A stretch of DNA of 64,000 nt from Lachnospiraceae bacterium. Lineage in GTDB: Bacteria; Bacillota; Clostridia; Lachnospirales; Lachnospiraceae. The translations under genes were made by a program, and so were the position numbers. The notes beneath the pieces were generated by a model. That model did no database searches. It was not told the DNA's origin and saw only the letters and a list, made by a program, of their open reading frames with translations. Position 1 is the stretch's first letter. Each line of letters opens with the position of its first letter. Positions 59,904 through 64,000 of the stretch are shown piece by piece. The stretch covers positions 1 through 64,000 of the forward strand of contig JAFSIS010000003.1 of NCBI GenBank assembly GCA_017439665.1. The letters are read 5' to 3'.

Positions 59904-59911
59904 GAAGCTGT

Positions 59912-60211
59912 TTACCCTTTTACGGTGGGCAGACTGCTCAGATTATTATTTTCCTGATCATCAGGAAGAGCCTTCAGATATTCCGTGTCTTTTCGGTGGG
60001 CCACACCCACTCCCTGAATTTCTCCGGCCTTGGCCATAGCTACGCCTTCTTCCTTTGAAACGGTATTACCATCAGAAAGCTGATATCCCGAAATACGTCC
60101 TCCCGACTTCACCAGGCCCACAATTTCCTTTGCATCCGCTTTTGCCTGTGGAATTTCATCTAAGGCTGCATAAGCCAGTCTGGCTCCGGCCTCTTTTTTT
60201 TCTGTATTCAT
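59912..60211 (-). CDS. DUF3892 domain protein
   Basis: This 99-residue protein has the DUF3892 pattern EIVGLVKSGGRISGYQLSDGNTVSKEEGVAMAKAGEIQGVGVAHRKDTEYLKALPD. The family is a compact single domain of unknown function, found in many Firmicutes. GAGG precedes the ATG. A 14-bp perfect palindrome lies in its 5' leader. Its 3' end is 8 bp from the end of the convergent 44-residue peptide gene. Confidence 0.88.
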   Translation of the reverse strand: MNTEKKEAGARLAYAALDEIPQAKADAKEIVGLVKSGGRISGYQLSDGNTVSKEEGVAMAKAGEIQGVGVAHRKDTEYLKALPDDQENNNLSSLPTVKG

Positions 60212-60227
60212 TCTTACCTCTCATTCT

Positions 60228-60241
60228 GCTGCCCGGGCAGC
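60228..60241. promoter_or_regulatory. Perfect 14-bp GC-rich palindrome
   Basis: GCTGCCCGGGCAGC reads the same on both strands and lies 17 bp before the DUF3892 start codon, just upstream of its ribosome site. As RNA it would be a GCTGC/GCAGC hairpin with a CCGG loop. Confidence 0.5.
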
Positions 60242-60345
60242 CTATTCCTGTTTTCATGAATCGATCCGTAAGGAACAAAGATAGTGTTTGAAAAAGTAAT
60301 GAATCTATTCCTTTGTTTTTCTTCCTTATTTCCCCATAAATTTAT

Positions 60346-60374
60346 TTGCTTTTCTCTCCCTATTCCCTTATACT
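60346..60374 (+). promoter_or_regulatory. Promoter of the radical-SAM/RNase operon
   Basis: TTGCTT (60346-60351), a 17-bp spacer and TATACT (60369-60374), 82 bp before the start codon at 60457. The remaining gap shows no gene. Confidence 0.6.
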
Positions 60375-60456
60375 TGTACTGCTGTAAAAAATAAGATGAT
60401 GGTGTAAGATATCAGAACAGCTTCCTGACCATCATAATGCAACAAACGAGGTTTAC

Positions 60457-62352
60457 ATGAAAGAATACAAATTAGCCTTAAGTGATGAGGTATTGATGCA
60501 GGTAGAAAAGCCTGCCCGTTATATTGGAAACGAGGTAAATTCTGTCAATAAAGCAGGAGATGAGAGAGTGGCCATACGGTTTGCCATGTGCTTTCCCGAT
60601 GTCTATGAGATTGGCATGTCCCACCTGGGTATCCAGATTCTTTATGATATGCTGAATGGATGGGAGGATGTCTGGTGTGAACGTGTCTATTCTCCCTGGC
60701 TGGATCTGGATAGGATCATGAGGAAGGAACATATTCCGCTTTTCGGACTGGAATCCCAGGATCCCATTAAGGATTTTGATTTTCTTGGGATAACCCTCCA
60801 ATATGAAATGTGCTATACCAATATCCTTCAGCTTCTGGAGCTGGCCGGACTTCCTCTCTATGCCACGGAACGTACCGCAGAGCAGCCTATCGTGATCGGT
60901 GGCGGACCCTGCAGCTATAATCCTGAGCCTATTGCCGATTTTTTTGACCTTTTCTATATTGGTGAGGGAGAGACTCGGTATCGTGAGCTGCTGGATTTAT
61001 ACAAGGCCCACAAGGAAAAGGGCTTGGACAGAGATGCTTTCCTCCGGGAGGCTGCCTCTATTCCCGGGATGTACGTACCCAAATTTTACCGGACAGAGTA
61101 TAAAGACGACGGAACCATTGCTTCTTTTTCTCCTGTTTATGAAGAACTGCCAAAAACCATTTCCAAGGAAATGGTTAAGGATGTGAGCAACACCTACTAT
61201 CCCATGAAGCCGGTTGTCCCTTTCATCAAAGTTACCCAGGACAGAGTAGTATTGGAAATCCAGCGTGGCTGTATCCGTGGCTGCCGCTTCTGCCAGGCCG
61301 GACAGCTCTATCGTCCCGTTCGTGAACGTGATGTAGAGGTGATGAAACGATATGCCATGGAAATGTTGAAAAATACCGGCCATGAAGAAATATCCTTGAG
61401 CTCTTTAAGCTCCAGTGACTATACCGATCTGAAGGAACTGGTCTATTTTCTGATTGAGGAATGCAAGAAACGTTCCATCAATATTTCCCTGCCTTCTTTA
61501 AGAATCGACGCCTTTTCTCTGGATGTAATGAGTAAGGTGCAGGACATCAAAAAAAGCTCTCTTACCTTTGCTCCGGAAGCCGGAAGCCAGCGGTTAAGAG
61601 ACGTAATTAATAAAGGCTTAAGTGAAGAAACCATTTTAAAGGGAAGCGCTCTGGCTTTCCAGGGTGGCTGGTCCAGAGTTAAGCTCTATTTCATGTTGGG
61701 TCTTCCTACGGAAACCGAAGAGGATATTCGGGGTATCGCTGACCTTTCCAACAAAATTGCAGCCACCTATTTTGAAGTGGTTCCCAAAGAAGAACGAAAG
61801 AACGGTTCTGTCCAGATTGTAGCCAGCTCCTCCTTCTTTATTCCCAAGCCCTTTACTCCCTTCCAGTGGTCTCCCATGAACACCAGAGAAGAGTTTATTG
61901 ATAAGGCTCAGACGGTAAAAAAAGCAGTGAGAGAGCAGATCAACCAGAAGAGGATCAAATATAACTGGCACGAGGCCGACGTCAGTATGATTGAGGGGCT
62001 TCTGGCCAGAGGAGACAGAAAACTCTCCAAAGTTATCGAGAAGGTCTACCGAAAGGGAGCTCTTTTTGAGTCCTGGAGTGAGCATTTCCACTATGATCTC
62101 TGGCTGGAGGCTTTGAAGGAATGTGGATTAAGTCTGGATTTCTATACCACAAGGGAACGTTCCCTGGAGGAAATCTTTCCCTGGGACTTTCTGGATTGTG
62201 GTGTTACCAAAGCCTTTCTCATCCGGGAATGGAAGCAGGCATTGGAGGAGAAGGAAAGTCCCAACTGTAAACAAAAATGCCTGGGCTGTGGAGCGGCCCG
62301 CTATGGTGTAGGTGTCTGTGTGGAGGAAAAGGCTGCCAAAGCAGCAGAATGA
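60457..62352 (+). CDS. B12-binding-domain radical SAM protein (TIGR03960 type)
   Basis: This 631-residue protein has an N-terminal B12-binding-like domain (RFAMCFPDVYEIGMSHLGIQILYDML) and a radical SAM core with cluster-binding cysteines in QRGCIRGCRFCQAG near residue 272. The LSSLSSSDYTDL and PSLRIDAF segments and a C-terminal region with two CxxC-like pairs (CKQKCLGCGAARYGVGVC) follow. The substrate is unknown, but the gene is regularly found with the next gene and RNase E/G just before rplU/rpmA, suggesting an RNA or ribosome role. Confidence 0.92.
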   Translation: MKEYKLALSDEVLMQVEKPARYIGNEVNSVNKAGDERVAIRFAMCFPDVYEIGMSHLGIQILYDMLNGWEDVWCERVYSPWLDLDRIMRKEHIPLFGLESQDPIKDFDFLGITLQYEMCYTNILQLLELAGLPLYATERTAEQPIVIGGGPCSYNPEPIADFFDLFYIGEGETRYRELLDLYKAHKEKGLDRDAFLREAASIPGMYVPKFYRTEYKDDGTIASFSPVYEELPKTISKEMVKDVSNTYYPMKPVVPFIKVTQDRVVLEIQRGCIRGCRFCQAGQLYRPVRERDVEVMKRYAMEMLKNTGHEEISLSSLSSSDYTDLKELVYFLIEECKKRSINISLPSLRIDAFSLDVMSKVQDIKKSSLTFAPEAGSQRLRDVINKGLSEETILKGSALAFQGGWSRVKLYFMLGLPTETEEDIRGIADLSNKIAATYFEVVPKEERKNGSVQIVASSSFFIPKPFTPFQWSPMNTREEFIDKAQTVKKAVREQINQKRIKYNWHEADVSMIEGLLARGDRKLSKVIEKVYRKGALFESWSEHFHYDLWLEALKECGLSLDFYTTRERSLEEIFPWDFLDCGVTKAFLIREWKQALEEKESPNCKQKCLGCGAARYGVGVCVEEKAAKAAE

Positions 62353-62360
62353 GAGGAAAA

Positions 62361-63062
62361 ATGCGCGTACGAATTAAATTCAGTAAGCATGGTGTGGTGA
62401 AATTCATTGGTCACCTGGACATTATGCGTTATTTTCAGAAGGCCATCCGCCGTTCCGGCATTGATATTGCCTATTCCTCCGGCTTCAGCCCCCACCAGAT
62501 CATGAGCTTTGCTGCCCCCCTGGGTGTAGGCTATTGCAGCAACGGAGAGTATATGGATATTGAGGTAAACAGCCATCAGGGCAGTGATCAGATGCTTACT
62601 GCCTTAAATGAGGTTATGGTGGAAGGGATTGAAGTTTTAAGTGTGGTCGCCCTGCCTGACCATGCAGGCAACGCCATGGCCAGTGTTGCCGCCGCCGGTT
62701 ACACTATTGAATGGAAAGAGGGATATGAACCTCTTGCTGACCTGGAAAAGACGGTGGAAGCTTTTCTAAACCGGGATACCATTCCTGTGGTCAAGCAGAC
62801 CAAAAAAAGTGAGCTTTCTTTGGATCTGAAACCGGGAATCTATGAGCTTACCGCAAAAGAAAACTGCCTCTATTTTCTGGTGGATGCCAGCAGCAGCGGA
62901 AATATTAAACCCACCCTTTTACTGGAGGCTCTTTATCGTTTTGCGGGACAGGAATTTGATCCTCTGGCTGTGCAGATCACCCGGGAGGAAACCTATACTG
63001 CCTTAATCGATGGTGAACGCAGAACGTTGGTTCCTCTGGATGCCGTAGGAGAGAAGTTTTAA
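62361..63062 (+). CDS. Radical-SAM-associated protein (TIGR03936/DUF2344 type)
   Basis: This 233-residue protein contains the family opening MRVRIKFSKHGVVKFIGHLDIMRYFQKAIRRSGIDIAYSSGFSPHQIMSFAAPLGVGYCSNGEYMDIEV. It is the standard partner of the preceding radical SAM protein; in some organisms the two are fused. The start at 62361 matches the family; ATG 62349 overlaps the upstream stop and is an alternative, while an extension to 62277 is out of family. The stop overlaps the next start by one base. Confidence 0.92.
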   Translation: MRVRIKFSKHGVVKFIGHLDIMRYFQKAIRRSGIDIAYSSGFSPHQIMSFAAPLGVGYCSNGEYMDIEVNSHQGSDQMLTALNEVMVEGIEVLSVVALPDHAGNAMASVAAAGYTIEWKEGYEPLADLEKTVEAFLNRDTIPVVKQTKKSELSLDLKPGIYELTAKENCLYFLVDASSSGNIKPTLLLEALYRFAGQEFDPLAVQITREETYTALIDGERRTLVPLDAVGEKF

Positions 63063-64000
63063 TGCATAATCCTCTGATCATTCTTTCTCAATCCAATAAG
63101 ATTCTGTCCCTGCTTTATCAGGAAAGCCGTCTGGTGCAGGCAAATGCTTATCCAAAAGAAGGTTCCGATCTGGAGGCCATCTATATCGGTAAGGTAAAAA
63201 ACGTCGTTCCCTCTCTGGAAGCTGCCTTTGTCGAATATCAGGCCGGAGAAACAGGCTTTTTACCCTTGAAAAGAGTAAAAAACCCCCTGCTTACCAACCG
63301 AGCCTATGACGGCCGTCTGGTGGCAGGAGATGAACTTCTGGTTCAGGTAGAAAAGGAAGGAATCAAGACCAAGTCTCCCGGCCTTACCTGCAACCTGTCC
63401 TTTACGGGTAAATATGCAGTGCTCACCTTAGGAATACAGACTCTTGGATATAGCGGAAAGCTCTCCAAAACACAGAAAGAGTATCTTAGTTCAGCTCTTA
63501 TGGAAAAGCTCCCTGAAGAGCGTCCTGGTGAGGAGAAAGCAGGGCTGATCATCCGTACCAATGCCGGTGAGCTGGAAGATTTACAGCCCTTATTTCAGGA
63601 ACTGGATCAGCTTTTAGCATTAAAAAACCGGGTTTTAAAAGAAGCTATGCACAGAACCTGTTTCAGCTGTCTTTATCAGCCGGCCCCTGCCTGGCTTTGT
63701 GGCGTCCGGGATCTGTACGGCTTTTCCTATGATAAGATCCTGACGGATGATCCGGAAATCTTTAAACAGATCCGGGAATATCTTCCTGATGAAACGAGGC
63801 TGGAGCTGTATCAGGATCAGAGGATTTCTCTGGAAAGGCTCTACAATGTGAAAACCCGCATAGCGGAAGCCCTGGCTGAAAAGGTATGGCTGAAAAGCGG
63901 AGCATATCTGATCATTCAGCCTACTGAGGCGCTTACTGTAATCGATGTGAACAGTGGAAAACAGCAGAAAAAGAAGCCGGGGGATGATATTTTTTACCGG
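63062..64000 (+). CDS. rng: Ribonuclease E/G family protein (3' end outside window)
   Basis: The first 313 residues are present and the frame is open at the window edge. An S1-like RNA-binding domain spans about residues 37-120 (AIYIGKVKNVVPSLEAAFVEYQAGETGFLPL). The RNase H-like and DNase I-like catalytic regions follow, with the metal-binding segment TVIDVNSGK near residue 302. The N-terminus and context (radical-SAM pair upstream, commonly rplU/rpmA downstream) fit RNase G. It starts at the overlapping TAATG with the previous stop. Confidence 0.93.
   Translation, partial: MHNPLIILSQSNKILSLLYQESRLVQANAYPKEGSDLEAIYIGKVKNVVPSLEAAFVEYQAGETGFLPLKRVKNPLLTNRAYDGRLVAGDELLVQVEKEGIKTKSPGLTCNLSFTGKYAVLTLGIQTLGYSGKLSKTQKEYLSSALMEKLPEERPGEEKAGLIIRTNAGELEDLQPLFQELDQLLALKNRVLKEAMHRTCFSCLYQPAPAWLCGVRDLYGFSYDKILTDDPEIFKQIREYLPDETRLELYQDQRISLERLYNVKTRIAEALAEKVWLKSGAYLIIQPTEALTVIDVNSGKQQKKKPGDDIFYR

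Noticed and set aside
62277..62360. N-terminal extension of the DUF2344 gene
   Set aside because: It overlaps the end of the radical-SAM gene in another frame and does not resemble the family start at 62361.

Overview
The window reads as the chromosome of a low-to-moderate-GC anaerobic member of the Clostridia, most likely Lachnospiraceae. The signs are gene order and family composition: rpmB / yloU / yloV / recG, rsmD-coaD-ylbJ, a hisZ-plus-short-hisG histidine operon, a PurO-type IMP cyclohydrolase beside a free-standing AICAR transformylase, a flavodiiron protein and a glmS ribozyme. I see no rRNA, tRNA, CRISPR array, complete insertion sequence or phage module. Most of the window is ordinary core genome.

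Layout. 1-7.2 kb: C-terminal part of an EF-G-like GTPase, mazG, leuS and the last two steps of purine synthesis. 7.3-8.5 kb (minus strand): two unrecognised overlapping genes and a tiny Cys/Asn/Gly-rich protein. 9.0-11.1 kb: a PD-(D/E)XK nuclease-like gene behind a structured leader, and an AT-rich orphan gene. 11.2-13.4 kb: glmS with its self-cleaving ribozyme. 13.4-15.1 kb (minus): flavodiiron protein and ribosomal protein L28. 15.3-20.5 kb: yloU, fatty-acid kinase-type yloV, recG and a DegV (FakB-type) protein. 20.5-26.4 kb: a type IIA topoisomerase pair resembling topoisomerase IV, rsmD, coaD and a coiled-coil protein. 26.5-33.9 kb: ylbJ (minus), two pseudouridine synthases, a HAD-YgiQ fusion, an SDR enzyme and recU. 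33.9-39.1 kb: hisZ-G-D-B and a HisF-like/HisI/HisE fusion. 39.2-45.6 kb: MATE transporter, DUF368 polyprenyl-phosphate transporter and several small membrane or unknown proteins. 45.7-46.8 kb: a second PD-(D/E)XK gene with the same leader. 46.8-53.2 kb: a structured RNA or leader ending in a terminator, then a polyamine operon (speA, speE, speB, carboxyspermidine dehydrogenase and decarboxylase). 53.3-60.2 kb: an ECF sigma/anti-sigma pair and a run of unrecognised secreted or membrane proteins. 60.4-64 kb: paired radical-SAM genes and the start of an RNase E/G gene.

Three regulatory patterns deserve most attention. (1) Both PD-(D/E)XK genes carry the same promoter and leader of about 175-190 nt. 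Its helices are preserved between copies, and four successive arms can form either a Shine-Dalgarno-masking fold or a mutually exclusive Shine-Dalgarno-free fold. (2) Three promoters far apart (41.0, 56.4 and 59.7 kb) share two 9-bp direct repeats with exactly 21-bp period, followed after exactly 28 nt by a -10 hexamer and with no normal -35 element. This suggests an unrecognised regulon under a LytTR-like activator. (3) A GC-rich, hairpin-dense RNA of about 400 nt precedes the polyamine operon and ends in a strong intrinsic terminator. It is either a free ncRNA or an attenuator.

All family names are from recognition of motifs by eye. No database search was run.
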